Shown: piece by piece, positions 25,777 to 35,633 of the stretch
Numbering within the stretch: position 1 is the first letter of the stretch
Layout: each line of letters starts with the position of its first letter
Origin: Planctomycetota bacterium
GTDB taxonomy: Bacteria > Planctomycetota > OFTM77
NCBI GenBank assembly: GCA_029260795.1
Contig: JAJDCO010000134.1
Coordinates: 62,001-126,000, forward strand
DNA length: 64,000 bases
Reading direction: 5' to 3'
Program-made: the position numbers and the translations under genes
The notes under the pieces: model-generated
Seen by the model: only the letters and a program-made list of their open reading frames with translations
Databases searched by the model: none
Told to the model about the DNA's origin: nothing

Positions 25777-27507
25777 TCAGCGCTCGAGACCGAGGTCGAG
25801 CACCGAGCCGAGACCCTCGAGGATGTCGGGATCGGGGCGATAGGCAACGAACACCGGGCGCTCGGGATCGTTGGCGATTCGGAGCGCGAGATCTCGAATC
25901 GTCCGCGCGATCCGCTGCATGTTGGCGAAATCGATCTTCTCAGCCGTGTCCGTCGGCTTGTGGTAGTCGTCGTGGAGCATCGTCGACAAGAACACACATG
26001 GAACATCGGCGGCATAGAAGTTCGCCTGATCGCTGCGGCCGAAAAACTCCGCGTCGGCCGACTCGTCGAAGAGGAAGTCCAAGCCGTTCTGCCCGTCGAG
26101 CTCGTTGAGCCATGAATTGAGAAGCTCCGCGCTCTTGCCACCCATGACCGTGACCTTGCCGGACTCACCTCGACCGACCATGTCCATGTTGACCATCGCA
26201 ACGACGCTCTCAATGGGGACGGTCGGGTGTTGAACCCAGTACTGCGAGCCAAGCAAGCCTTGCTCCTCGGCACCGAACGCGATGATCATGATCGAGCGCG
26301 CCGGCCGAGGCCCGCGACTCAGTGCCTCCGCCGCTTCGAGAAGGACCGTCGTTCCGGAGGCGTTGTCATCCGCGCCGTTCCAGATGTCCCCGGCATCGTT
26401 GAATCCCACATGATCGAGGTGGGCGCCGAGCACGACCACCTCGCCATTCAGCTCTGGGTCACGGCCGGGCAAACGGGCGACGACGTTTCGGCTGAACTTG
26501 CTGTCCCGACCGATCTCGACCGACAGGCCCATCCGCGAGGCGGGAATCTCGAAGGAGACGGACTGCAGCGTTTCGTCCAACTGGGCTTGCAGCTCGCGCA
26601 GATCCTGCTCCAGGCCTCGAAACAGCGCGTTCGTCACCTTTCGGCTGACAGAGAGGCTCGGCACGGCCAGCTGCTCCTCGGGCAGGGAGCTTTGAAACAT
26701 TCTGGGCAGCATCTCGGCGATTGCCGTCGCGGACATGTTGCTCGAGCTGGCATCTCCAGAGCTCGCTGCGAGCTCGGCGACACCCTGCATCAGACCCGGT
26801 CGGCCATCGGCGCTCTTCAGTGAGGGCCAGAGCATCTGGCCCGCCGGGATCGAGGAGCGATGATCCACGGGGCCGCTGACGACCAGGAGAGCGGCGGCGC
26901 CCTGCTCGCCCGCGATGCGTGCTTTAGTGACGAAGAGGGAATGCTCGGTCATCTCGGTGCCATCAAACGGCGAGTCGGGGTCCTTGGAGCGAGGCTCACC
27001 CCGGAGTGCGAGCACGATCTTGCCGGTGACATCGATTCCTTCGTAGTCGTCATACTCATGCTCAGGAGCGCGGATGCCATAGCCAACGAAGACGACCGGC
27101 GTCGCCTCGAGCCGGGCATTCGGCGAGAGGATCAACGGGAGGAACTCACGCCCGATTCGATACTCCTTGAGCTCCTCGCCTCGGACGAGGGTCAGGGAAG
27201 TGTCCGCCAATACTCGACGGAGCCCGAGATTGAAAGGCTGGATAAAGCCCTCTGTTCCGGCCGGCTCGAAGCCGTGGTGCTCGAGGACTGTCGCGACGTA
27301 TCGCGCCGCGATGCGCTCGTTGCGGGACCCGGCCAAGCGCCCACCGAGCTCGTCTGAAGCCAGGAAACCCAGGTGGGCTCGAAGATCGGCGATGTCGATG
27401 GCTTCTTCAGACAGTTCGTCTGCGACCGAAGCCGAGCTTCCGGCTTCTTGTGCCATGAGAGACGCGGCGAACAACAACAGAACGGCAAGTGGACGAGCAG
27501 AGAACAT
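25777..27507 (-). CDS. Exported M28-family aminopeptidase/carboxypeptidase
   Basis: 576 residues. Signal peptide 1-20 (LAVLLLFAASLMAQ). Zinc co-catalytic M28 motifs in order: LGAHLDHVGF (His), NGADDNASGT (Asp), FGAEEQGLLGS (catalytic and ligand Glu), NMDMVGR (Asp), HDDYHKPTD (His). Between the prologue and the catalytic domain is a PA-like insert (VGYGIRAPEHEYDDY, TKARIAGEQGAAALLVVSG). ATG 27507 has GGAG 6 bases upstream; a TTG at 27519 is the alternative. Paralogue of the gene at 43390, sharing nearly every motif but with different surroundings. The substrate cannot be predicted. Confidence 0.88.
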   Translation of the reverse strand: MFSARPLAVLLLFAASLMAQEAGSSASVADELSEEAIDIADLRAHLGFLASDELGGRLAGSRNERIAARYVATVLEHHGFEPAGTEGFIQPFNLGLRRVLADTSLTLVRGEELKEYRIGREFLPLILSPNARLEATPVVFVGYGIRAPEHEYDDYEGIDVTGKIVLALRGEPRSKDPDSPFDGTEMTEHSLFVTKARIAGEQGAAALLVVSGPVDHRSSIPAGQMLWPSLKSADGRPGLMQGVAELAASSGDASSSNMSATAIAEMLPRMFQSSLPEEQLAVPSLSVSRKVTNALFRGLEQDLRELQAQLDETLQSVSFEIPASRMGLSVEIGRDSKFSRNVVARLPGRDPELNGEVVVLGAHLDHVGFNDAGDIWNGADDNASGTTVLLEAAEALSRGPRPARSIMIIAFGAEEQGLLGSQYWVQHPTVPIESVVAMVNMDMVGRGESGKVTVMGGKSAELLNSWLNELDGQNGLDFLFDESADAEFFGRSDQANFYAADVPCVFLSTMLHDDYHKPTDTAEKIDFANMQRIARTIRDLALRIANDPERPVFVAYRPDPDILEGLGSVLDLGLER

Positions 27508-27686
27508 CGAGAGCTCCAACTTGGATCGGGCGCGGATGAGCTCTTCTTGGGCCGAGCTCGTGACAAGAAACCAGTCTAGACCAAGCTACGGTCGAGTTCT
27601 TTCGGGGTCCACGGATGAGCTTCTTCCACCGGGCTTGGGATTGGAGGAGACCCTGGGACCCAGCTATGCAGGGGTCGCCGAAGCTC

Positions 27687-27695
27687 TGCTATAAT
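27687..27695 (+). promoter_or_regulatory. Extended -10 promoter element upstream of purF
   Basis: TGCTATAAT: a perfect -10 (27690-27695) with the TGn extension, 85 bases before the purF ATG. No clear -35, which extended -10 promoters do not need. Confidence 0.6.
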
Positions 27696-27779
27696 CGTCG
27701 CTTCCCATGCTCGGCCTGCCGTGAGTCCGAGCGAAGGCCGCCTTCCACAGCATTCGTCTTCGAGAGGGTTTGCAAGCGT

Positions 27780-29234
27780 ATGTGCGGATTCATCGGCGTC
27801 ATCCGGCCGAAACAGAACGTCTTCCCCGAGATCTACGATGGCCTGATCTGCTTGCAGCACCGAGGGCAAGACTCGGCTGGTGCCATCACGTTCGTGGATG
27901 GCCAGTTTCAGCTCAAGAAGGGCCAGGGGCTGGTTCGGGACGTGTTCACCGAGAAGAACTTCCTGCGCATGCAGGGCAACGTCGGTCTCGGTCACGTACG
28001 GTATCCCACCGTCGGCTTGGGCCGTATCGAAGACACGCAGCCCTTCTTGATCAACTACCCGTTCGGCATCGCGATGGTCCACAACGGGAACGTGTCGAAC
28101 GGCGCCGTTCTACGCGAAGAGCTGGACAAGCAGCACCACTACATCGGCTCGACGTGTGATGTCGAGCTGATCCTTAACGTGCTCGGTGAGGAGCTCGGCT
28201 CGCGCTCTCAGGGTCGAGAGCTGGCTCCCGAGGCAGTTTTTGGGGCCGTCGAGCAGATCTTCCATCGGGTCAAGGGAGCTTACTCAGTGGTCGCCCATAT
28301 CGCCGGCCACGGGTTGATCGGCTTCCGAGACCCATTCGGGATTCGCCCGATGCTGCTCGGGAAACGAGACGAAGACGGGGGCACCGCTTGGGCGATGGCG
28401 TCTGAGCAAGTCGCTCTCGACTTCATGGGTTACGGAGAGCCTCGGGACGTCGCGCCCGGCGAAGCGATCTTCATCCGTGAGAACGGTGAGGTTCTGAGCC
28501 GGCGCTTGACCAACCAGCCGCATCGTCCCTGCATCTTCGAGCACGTCTACTTCGCTCGCCCCGACTCGATGATCGACCAGATCAGTGTCTACAAGACGCG
28601 GCTGCGCATGGGGCAGCGACTCGCGAAACGTTGGGAGGCGACGGGTCTCGAAGCCGACGTGATCATGCCGGTGCCCGATTCGGCTCGCACCGCGGCGGTC
28701 GCCATGGCGGCGGCATTGGGCATGCCCTACCGCGAAGGCTTCGTCAAGAACCGCTATGTCGGACGGACCTTCATCATGAAGGACCAGGACACTCGCAAGC
28801 AGTCGGTTCGGCACAAGCTGAACACGATCCCGCTCGAGTTCGAAGGCAAGGATGTCTTGATCATCGATGACTCGATCGTGCGAGGCAACACGTCGCGAAC
28901 CATCGTTCAGATGGCGCGAGAGGCCGGAGCCAATAAGGTCTACCTCGCCTCGTACTCCTCGCCGGTCAAGTACCCTTGTGTCTACGGAATCGATATGTCG
29001 ACGCGGAGCGAGTTCATCGCTCGGAAGAATGAGTTCGACGAGATCCGGGCTGCCATCGGCTGCGACTACTTGATCTACCAAGACATCTCGGACATGTCCG
29101 CGGCGGCGGCGGAAGGGAATCCGAAGATCGAGCGATTCTGCACGGCCTGTTTCGATGGGCTGTACCCGACAGAGGATGTGACCCCCGAGATGCTCGAAGC
29201 GATCGAGAACGAGCGGTTGGCAGCTCACGGCTAG
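27780..29234 (+). CDS. purF: Amidophosphoribosyltransferase
   Basis: 484 residues. First committed step of purine synthesis: PRPP plus glutamine to phosphoribosylamine. The mature enzyme begins at Cys2 (MCGFIGVIRP), the class II glutaminase nucleophile; GLICLQHRGQDSAGA follows. The PRPP-binding loop is VLIIDDSIVRGNTS. Four cysteines, at about 251 (PCIFEHVYF), 400 (YPCVYGID), 454 and 457 (FCTACFDG), match the pattern of the oxygen-sensitive [4Fe-4S] type of PurF (B. subtilis type). ATG 27780 is selected because the propeptide is absent in this type or very short and Cys2 follows at once; a longer frame upstream is noise. Confidence 0.97.
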   Translation: MCGFIGVIRPKQNVFPEIYDGLICLQHRGQDSAGAITFVDGQFQLKKGQGLVRDVFTEKNFLRMQGNVGLGHVRYPTVGLGRIEDTQPFLINYPFGIAMVHNGNVSNGAVLREELDKQHHYIGSTCDVELILNVLGEELGSRSQGRELAPEAVFGAVEQIFHRVKGAYSVVAHIAGHGLIGFRDPFGIRPMLLGKRDEDGGTAWAMASEQVALDFMGYGEPRDVAPGEAIFIRENGEVLSRRLTNQPHRPCIFEHVYFARPDSMIDQISVYKTRLRMGQRLAKRWEATGLEADVIMPVPDSARTAAVAMAAALGMPYREGFVKNRYVGRTFIMKDQDTRKQSVRHKLNTIPLEFEGKDVLIIDDSIVRGNTSRTIVQMAREAGANKVYLASYSSPVKYPCVYGIDMSTRSEFIARKNEFDEIRAAIGCDYLIYQDISDMSAAAAEGNPKIERFCTACFDGLYPTEDVTPEMLEAIENERLAAHG

Positions 29235-29283
29235 CGACCGGACGATGTGACTCGCGTGAATTCCATTCCGGAGTGGCTTTCCG

Positions 29284-29766
29284 ATGAATGCTCCCGTCTC
29301 GCGTCGCCGGCTGTTGGCGCAGCTCAGCGGTGCCCTCATGGGCCTGCTCACGTTGGCGGCTGGTCTCCCCGCGATCGGATTCCTCCTGTCGCCGCTCCGT
29401 CGTCGCTCCGGCGAGGCGCAGTGGGTCTCCTTGGGACTCCTGGAAGAATTCGCCGGTGCCATCGGTCCTGTCCGAGCCGATTTCGATTATGAGGCGCGCT
29501 CGGGATACCGCATCCAGACCGTCTCGAACAGCGTGTGGGTCGTCGCCGGAAACGGGAATGGCCAGGTGCCTCGTGTGTTCTCGAAGACGTGCACTCACCT
29601 CGCCTGCAACGTGAGCTGGAAGGACGACCAGCAGCTCTTCGTGTGCCCTTGCCATGGTGGCAAGTTCGGTCGTGACGGCGCTGTCGTCGCTGGCCCCCCC
29701 CCGGAGCCCTTGACCGTGATCGAGTCGCGGGTCGAAGAGGGCGAGCTCCAGATTCGACTCGGCTGA
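29284..29766 (+). CDS. Rieske [2Fe-2S] protein of a bc-type complex
   Basis: 160 residues. Electron-transfer subunit of a quinol-oxidising bc or b6f-like complex. N-terminal Tat-like signal/anchor: SRRRLLAQLSGALMGLLTLA (twin-Arg then hydrophobic helix). The cluster ligands are CTHLACNV and CPCHGGKF, each giving Cys and His. The 50-base gap from purF has no promoter of note. GGAG lies 9 bases before the ATG. It is followed 8 bases later by the cytochrome b-c fusion, so the two form a transcription unit. Confidence 0.93.
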   Translation: MNAPVSRRRLLAQLSGALMGLLTLAAGLPAIGFLLSPLRRRSGEAQWVSLGLLEEFAGAIGPVRADFDYEARSGYRIQTVSNSVWVVAGNGNGQVPRVFSKTCTHLACNVSWKDDQQLFVCPCHGGKFGRDGAVVAGPPPEPLTVIESRVEEGELQIRLG

Positions 29767-29773
29767 GGCTGCG

Positions 29774-31543
29774 ATGTCGGACGCTGTGAACCCCCGCTTG
29801 GATACCGAGCCCCGCCCCCTCGTCAGCGTGTGGCGACATCTGCTCGACGAGCCGCTTCCGCAAGGCGTCGGCTGGTTTCACGTCTTCGGAGGTCTCCTGC
29901 TCTTCTTCCTGGCTCTGCAAGGAGTCACGGGAGCCCTGCTTGGCATGTACTACTCACCGTCGGTGACGGATGCTCATGCGAGCATCGAGTTCATCGAGCG
30001 CGATGTCACGGCGGGTGCTTTCGTTCGCGGCCTGCATCATTGGGGCTCGAGCGCGATCGTGGTGCTGGCAGCCGTTCACCTGAGCCAAGTCTTTCTCTGG
30101 GCGGCCTACAAGCGGCCGCGGCGGTTGCTCTGGGTGGTCGGTGTGCTGCTCTTCAGTGTCATCCTCGGCTTCGGGTTCACGGGCTACCTCTTGCCGTGGG
30201 ACCTCAAGGCGTACTTCGGCACCAAGGTCGGAATCAGCATCGCAGGATCGGTCCCGGTCATCGGGGACAGCGTCGAGCGCATCCTCCAAGGAGGCGACGA
30301 GGTCGGACCCCTCACGTTGACCCGCTTCTACGGCCTGCATGTGACGGTCCTCCCGCTGCTGCTGGCAGGTCTGATCGCGATCCACTTGTTCCTCGTGCGG
30401 TTCCGAGGGATCACACCGCCCTGGAAGCGTGTCGGTGAGGACGGCGTTGCGACACAGCGCTTTTGGCCGGATCAGGCCTTTCGGGACTTGATCGCCACCG
30501 TGATCGTGTTCGGCGTCGTGGCCGCGTTGGCCTGGTGGGTGAAGGCTCCGCTCGAAGAAGCAGCCGACCCGAGCAACACCACCTACCAGCCACGCCCCGA
30601 GTGGTACTTCAACGCGCCCTTTCAGTTGCTCCACTGGCTCGACGGCCCCTTGACAGTCGTCGGTACGACCGTGATCCCGGCACTGGGATTCCTGCTGCTC
30701 GTTCTTCTGCCCTTCTATGATCGCAACCCCGAACGCAGGCTTCGGAAGCGGCCCCTCGCCGCCGTCACGGGCTCCCTGGTAGCGATCTCGATCAGCATGC
30801 TCACGGTGATCCCGATGCTGGAAGACCGGAGCGCTGTTGCCGAGACCGCCGATGAGACCGCCAGCGAAGAGTCACTCCCTCTCGAATCGGAGAAGTCTTC
30901 GCCTCAGGAGAAGGAGCAGGCAGGTGCCCCGGCCGGCGTGCGTGATGAAGCTGCATCAACCAGTCTGAGTGATGCGGCCCGTCGAGGTGAGGAGCTCTAT
31001 CGGCGCTTGGATTGTGCGGCCTGTCACGAGAGCGCGAGCGCGGGGCGCGGCATCAACGTTCCGCCGACCCTGGTCAGAATCGGCGATCGAGTCCAGTCGG
31101 CCTGGCTGGCACGCTACTTGGCGGCTCCTTGGCGAGTCCGATACCAAGACGAAGACGAGCGTCCCGTGGCGAGAATGCCTGACTACGGCTTGGCCGAGTC
31201 CGAGATCGTCGATCTCGTCGCCTTTCTCGAGACGTTTCGAGATTCGTCGCAGATTCCGGCCGGGATCGCGGGAGCGGTCGAGGATCCGACCGAGGCTCAA
31301 GTCGAAGCCGGTCGCGGCGTCTATGAAGACTACTTCTGCTCCTCCTGCCATGTCCTCGAGGGCGATGGTGTGGGCTACGGGCCCGACCTCGATGACGTGG
31401 GGCGGCGCCTGAAAGCGGACTTCCTCTTCAAGTTCCTTCGGGATCCGACCGTGATGATTCCCGGAACGCCCATGGAGGTGGAGGTCGAGGAAGAGGACGC
31501 CCGGGCTCTCGTTCGTTTCCTGCTGACCCGCAAGACTGAGTGA
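29774..31543 (+). CDS. Cytochrome b fused to a diheme cytochrome c domain
   Basis: 589 residues. The N-terminal half is a cytochrome b: about seven to eight transmembrane helices with heme-ligating His pairs in FVRGLHHWGSSAIVVLAAVH and RFYGLHVTVLPLLLAGLIAIH, and the quinol-site PEWYF (PRPEWYFNAPFQLL). After a Glu/Ser/Pro-rich linker (about 355-395), two CxxCH heme c sites occur: DCAACHESASAG and FCSSCHVLEGDG, so the chain is predicted to carry two b hemes plus two c hemes. Partner: the Rieske gene directly upstream. No separate cytochrome c1 gene follows, which the fused domain would replace. Convergent with the metal efflux genes after 145 empty bases. Confidence 0.92.
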   Translation: MSDAVNPRLDTEPRPLVSVWRHLLDEPLPQGVGWFHVFGGLLLFFLALQGVTGALLGMYYSPSVTDAHASIEFIERDVTAGAFVRGLHHWGSSAIVVLAAVHLSQVFLWAAYKRPRRLLWVVGVLLFSVILGFGFTGYLLPWDLKAYFGTKVGISIAGSVPVIGDSVERILQGGDEVGPLTLTRFYGLHVTVLPLLLAGLIAIHLFLVRFRGITPPWKRVGEDGVATQRFWPDQAFRDLIATVIVFGVVAALAWWVKAPLEEAADPSNTTYQPRPEWYFNAPFQLLHWLDGPLTVVGTTVIPALGFLLLVLLPFYDRNPERRLRKRPLAAVTGSLVAISISMLTVIPMLEDRSAVAETADETASEESLPLESEKSSPQEKEQAGAPAGVRDEAASTSLSDAARRGEELYRRLDCAACHESASAGRGINVPPTLVRIGDRVQSAWLARYLAAPWRVRYQDEDERPVARMPDYGLAESEIVDLVAFLETFRDSSQIPAGIAGAVEDPTEAQVEAGRGVYEDYFCSSCHVLEGDGVGYGPDLDDVGRRLKADFLFKFLRDPTVMIPGTPMEVEVEEEDARALVRFLLTRKTE

Positions 31544-31688
31544 GGATGAGATCGGAGGACTCGAGGTACTGAATCGAGGGCGTGATGAGTCTTGCCGACG
31601 CGTTTTTCGGCGCTCTCGTTCGAGAAGACCATCAGTCTCGTTCAAGAGTCATCTGCTGTCTGGCGACCAAGCCGAGCTGATTCCCCAC

Positions 31689-34600
31689 TCATCGATTCGA
31701 AGTCTGCTTCCCGAGCTTGAGCTCTTGTACCCAGCAGAACAGAACGGGAACGACCAACATCGTGAGGATCGCGATGAACATCCCGCCGAACGACGGGATG
31801 GCCATCGGGACCATGATGTCTGATCCACGTCCGGTCGATGCCAGGACAGGTAGCAGCGCCATGAGCGTCGTAGCCGTGGTCATTAGCGCCGGGCGGATGC
31901 GGCGCTGTGCACCTTGAATGACGAGCAGCCGGACTTGGTCGCGGGACTCGAGTCGAGCGTCTTTGAACGACTGCTTGAGGTAGGTAGCCATCAGCACCCC
32001 GTCGTCCGTGGCGATCCCGAACAGAGCCAAGAATCCCACCCAGACCGCCACGCTCAAGTTGACGGGATGGACTTGAAAGAGGCTGCGCGCGTGCTCGCCA
32101 AAGACCGTGAAGTCGAGGAAGGCCTCCTGCCCGTACAGCCAGATCATCAGAAAACCCCCTGACCAGGCGACCGCGATTCCCGAGAACACCAGCATCGTGA
32201 TCCAGACCGCTGAGAACTGCAGGTAGAGGATGATGAAGATGAGGAAGAGGGCGAGAGGGAGCACGACTGCGAGCGTCTTCTGTGAGCGAATCTGGTTCTC
32301 GTAGCTTCCGCTGAACGCGAAGCTGACGCCGGCGGGAATCTTCAGCTTGCCGGACGCGATCCGAGCTTCCAGGAACCGCTGAGCGGCTTCGACCACGTCA
32401 ACCTCCGCGGTGCCGGGCTGCTTGTCGAAGACGACGTATCCCACCAAGAAGGTGTCTTCGCTCTTGATGGCTTGCGGGCCACGCACGTAGCGGATCTCCG
32501 CCAGCTGGCCGAGCGGGATCTGGGCGCCTTGGGGAGTCGGAACCAGGATCTCCCCCAGGCTCTCGATGCTGTCCCGGCGCTCGCGCAAGTAGCGAACGCG
32601 GACCGGATAGCGCTCCCGCCCTTCGATGGTGCTCGTGATCTGTCGGCCTCCGATGGCGACCTCGATGACGCGCTGAGCGTCTTGAATGTGCAGCCCATAA
32701 CGGGCAAGCGCACTCCGATCAAGATCGATCTCCAAGTAAGGCTTTCCGACGAGTCGATCGGCGAGGACCGAAGCGGGCTCGACACCCGGTACCTCTTGCA
32801 GGATCTGCTCGATGTCGACGGCGACCCGGGCGATGGTGTCCAGGTCAGGGCCCTTGATCTTGACACCCATCGGCGCGCGCATGCCGCTTTGCAGCATGAC
32901 GAGGCGAGCCGCGATCGGCTGCAGGCGTGGAGCCGAGGATGTCCCCGGAACGGCGGCGGCTCGGAGGATCTCGTCCCAGATGTCATCGGCAGATCGGATG
33001 TGGGGGCGCCACTGACGGAAGGGACGCCCATCGTCATCCGGGATGAGAAGACCGGAGTCGTCTCGGACGAACTCGTCCTCTTCCTCATCGAAGCGGAATC
33101 GAACCCGCTTGCCGTCGGCAGCCGTCACGTATTCCGAGTGATAGCGGATGACCGTTTCGATCATGGAGATCGGTGCCGGGTCGAGGGGCGAGTCGACGCG
33201 ACCGAGCTTTCCGACCGCGGACTCGATCTCGGGAATCGCCGCCAAGGCACGATCCTGAAGCTGCATCACCTCGAGCGCCTCTCCCAGAGACGCGTGCGCC
33301 ATCGTCGACGGCATGTAGAGAAACGAGCCTTCGTCGAGCGCCGGCATGAACTCCTTGCCGAGGCCTGGAAAAGCGCTGTGCCCACCTCGCCAGACGGCGG
33401 ACTCACGGATCGTTCCGGGATCGATACCGACTACCGTCGCCACTCTCGGAACGAATGCGAAGACGCGGTGAAATCCGAGCCACGCACAGGCACCGGCGAT
33501 TAACAGCATCGAGGGCAGCGAGAGGAACAGCAGCTTGTGCCGAAGGCAGAAGCCAAGCACTCGCGTGTAGCTCCGTTGGAAGAACAGGAACAGCGCGAGG
33601 AGCCCTCCCAGCAGGCCGCCGACGAAAGCGATGTTGAGCAGCTGGCCCCGTTCGGGGCCGAGGGGAAGCCATTCCCGGGTGAGAAGCACGAGCAGAATGG
33701 CGAGAGAGAGCCCCGTGATCCCCCAGGGAATGAGCTTTCCCAAGCGTAAGGGCAGGCGATCGCGGACGAGCAGGTTGAGGGCGACGAGTAAGAGCAGCAC
33801 ACCTCCCCAGATCGTGGCCGTCACGGCGAGAAAGACGGCTCCAGCGGCCAGCCCGAATCCGGCGAGCTGCTTGAGAATGCCAGAGCGCACTCGGCGGGTG
33901 AAGAGCAGGTGAGCCGCCGGTGGGATGATCGTCAGAGCGACGACGATGGACGCGACGAGGGCAAACGTCTTCGTGAACGCGAGGGGTCGGAAGAGCTTCC
34001 CCTCGGCTCCCGTCATCGTGAAGACCGGCAGAAAAGAGATGACGGTCGTTGCCACGGCTGTCAGGACCGCGCTGCCGACTTCTCGAGTGGCCCGCTCGAT
34101 GACGCTGCGCCGAGGCTCACCGGGGTCCGCCTCCTCGAGATGACGGAGGATGTTCTCACTAACGATGACACCCATGTCGACCATGGTGCCGATGGCGATC
34201 GCGATCCCGGAAAGCGCCACGATGTTGGCGGAGACGTTGAAGACCCGCATCGCGATGAAGCACATCAGGACGGCGAGTGGAAGGAGAACGCTGATCAGCA
34301 ACGAGCTTCGAAGATGCAGGACCATGACGATCACCACCAAAGCGGTGATCAGGATCTCGAGCAGAAGCGCCTCGTTGAGCGTTCCCAGAGTCTCCTGGAT
34401 CAAGCCGGTCCGATCGTAAAAGGGGACGATCGTCACCTGAGTGAGAGTCACCCCGGACGGCCACTCGGAAGGAGAGGTGGCACGAAGTGCTCCGACCCAC
34501 GCCTCGTGCTCGTTCAGATCATTCGGTTCGGGTTCCAGCCGATGGCCTGCGGCGAATGTTGCGAGCTCCTGAGTGTCTGTGGTGTTCGGATCCATCAAGA

Positions 34601-35633
34601 CCCGGGCCGGCAGCCCGGGCGCGATCTCACCGATCTTCTCCTTCACGTTCTGAATCGCGGCCAGCGGATTGGCGCCGAAGCGCACGACGACGACACCCCC
34701 GACGGCTTCGACGCCATTCTTGTCGAGGACGCCGCGGCGCAACGCGGGACCGCGAGTGACCTGAGCAACGTCCTGGATACGGATCGGGACGTTCTCGTTG
34801 ACGGTGACCACCGTCTCCTCGATGTCCTCGACACTCTCGATAAAGCCGAGCCCTCGAATCACGTACTCGACACGATTGATCTCCACCGTTCGAGCGCCGA
34901 CGTCGAGGTTCGACATTCGGGTTGCCGAAAAGATCTGATCGAGAGTCACGCCATATGCACGCATGGCGTCGGGGTCGACATCGATTTGATACTCGCGGAC
35001 GAAGCCGCCGATCGAGCCGACCTCGCTGACGCCCCTGGCCGCCAAGAGCCCGGTGCGGACGTACCAATCCTGAATGGAGCGGAGCTCGTCCGGAGCCCAA
35101 CCTCCCGTAGGCCGGCCATCCAGATCGCGTCCTTCGAGCGTGTACCAGAAGACCTGCCCGAGCGCGGTGGCGTCCGGCCCGAGCGTCGGACGAACATCGT
35201 TTGGCAAGGTGCCTGGCGGAAGGCTGGCGAGCTTCTCGAGCACCCGCGAGCGCGACCAGTAGAACTCGACGTCCTCGTCGAAGAGCACGTAGATGCTCGA
35301 GAAGCCGAAGAAGGAGTAGCTGCGTACCGTCTTGACTCCCGGGATGCCCAGTAGGGCCACCGTCAGCGGGTACGTGACCTGATCCTCCACGTCTTGAGGG
35401 GAACGCCCCATCCAGTCGGTGAAGACGATCTGTTGGTTCTCGCCGATGTCCGGAATGGCGTCGACGGGCACTGGATCGCGAGGCAGGCCTTCGAGGTCCC
35501 AGTCGAACGGCGCTACGAGGGCACCCCAGGTGATGATGGCGATCACCAGCAGGAATACGATCAGCTTGCGCTCCAGACAGAACCGGATGATCTGATCGAG
35601 CCAGGACAGACGTTCGTTGGGCTCAGCGGCCAT
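31689..35633 (-). CDS. cusA: Heavy-metal efflux RND pump, CusA/CzcA type
   Basis: 1314 residues, 250 longer than E. coli CusA. Proton-driven inner-membrane pump of the HME-RND family. Diagnostic segments: VPVDAIPDIGENQQIVFTDW, YPLTVALLGIPGVKTVRSYS, VALSGIAIAIGTMVDMGVIV, and MLQSGMRAPMGVKI (methionine-rich region near the substrate path). Two insertions are seen: an extra hydrophobic block after transmembrane helix 6 (about residues 590-720, several additional helices), and an acidic loop RFRFDEEEDEFVRDDSGLLI in the periplasmic porter region. ATG 35633 has GGAGG upstream and overlaps the cusB 3' end. Metal (Cu/Ag or Zn/Co/Cd) not determinable with certainty. Confidence 0.92.
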   Translation of the reverse strand: MAAEPNERLSWLDQIIRFCLERKLIVFLLVIAIITWGALVAPFDWDLEGLPRDPVPVDAIPDIGENQQIVFTDWMGRSPQDVEDQVTYPLTVALLGIPGVKTVRSYSFFGFSSIYVLFDEDVEFYWSRSRVLEKLASLPPGTLPNDVRPTLGPDATALGQVFWYTLEGRDLDGRPTGGWAPDELRSIQDWYVRTGLLAARGVSEVGSIGGFVREYQIDVDPDAMRAYGVTLDQIFSATRMSNLDVGARTVEINRVEYVIRGLGFIESVEDIEETVVTVNENVPIRIQDVAQVTRGPALRRGVLDKNGVEAVGGVVVVRFGANPLAAIQNVKEKIGEIAPGLPARVLMDPNTTDTQELATFAAGHRLEPEPNDLNEHEAWVGALRATSPSEWPSGVTLTQVTIVPFYDRTGLIQETLGTLNEALLLEILITALVVIVMVLHLRSSLLISVLLPLAVLMCFIAMRVFNVSANIVALSGIAIAIGTMVDMGVIVSENILRHLEEADPGEPRRSVIERATREVGSAVLTAVATTVISFLPVFTMTGAEGKLFRPLAFTKTFALVASIVVALTIIPPAAHLLFTRRVRSGILKQLAGFGLAAGAVFLAVTATIWGGVLLLLVALNLLVRDRLPLRLGKLIPWGITGLSLAILLVLLTREWLPLGPERGQLLNIAFVGGLLGGLLALFLFFQRSYTRVLGFCLRHKLLFLSLPSMLLIAGACAWLGFHRVFAFVPRVATVVGIDPGTIRESAVWRGGHSAFPGLGKEFMPALDEGSFLYMPSTMAHASLGEALEVMQLQDRALAAIPEIESAVGKLGRVDSPLDPAPISMIETVIRYHSEYVTAADGKRVRFRFDEEEDEFVRDDSGLLIPDDDGRPFRQWRPHIRSADDIWDEILRAAAVPGTSSAPRLQPIAARLVMLQSGMRAPMGVKIKGPDLDTIARVAVDIEQILQEVPGVEPASVLADRLVGKPYLEIDLDRSALARYGLHIQDAQRVIEVAIGGRQITSTIEGRERYPVRVRYLRERRDSIESLGEILVPTPQGAQIPLGQLAEIRYVRGPQAIKSEDTFLVGYVVFDKQPGTAEVDVVEAAQRFLEARIASGKLKIPAGVSFAFSGSYENQIRSQKTLAVVLPLALFLIFIILYLQFSAVWITMLVFSGIAVAWSGGFLMIWLYGQEAFLDFTVFGEHARSLFQVHPVNLSVAVWVGFLALFGIATDDGVLMATYLKQSFKDARLESRDQVRLLVIQGAQRRIRPALMTTATTLMALLPVLASTGRGSDIMVPMAIPSFGGMFIAILTMLVVPVLFCWVQELKLGKQTSNR

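Noticed and set aside
33909..35354. Long plus-strand open frame opposite cusA (481 codons)
   Set aside because: Asp/Arg-rich composition produced by the antisense of a recognised RND pump; no domain signals.
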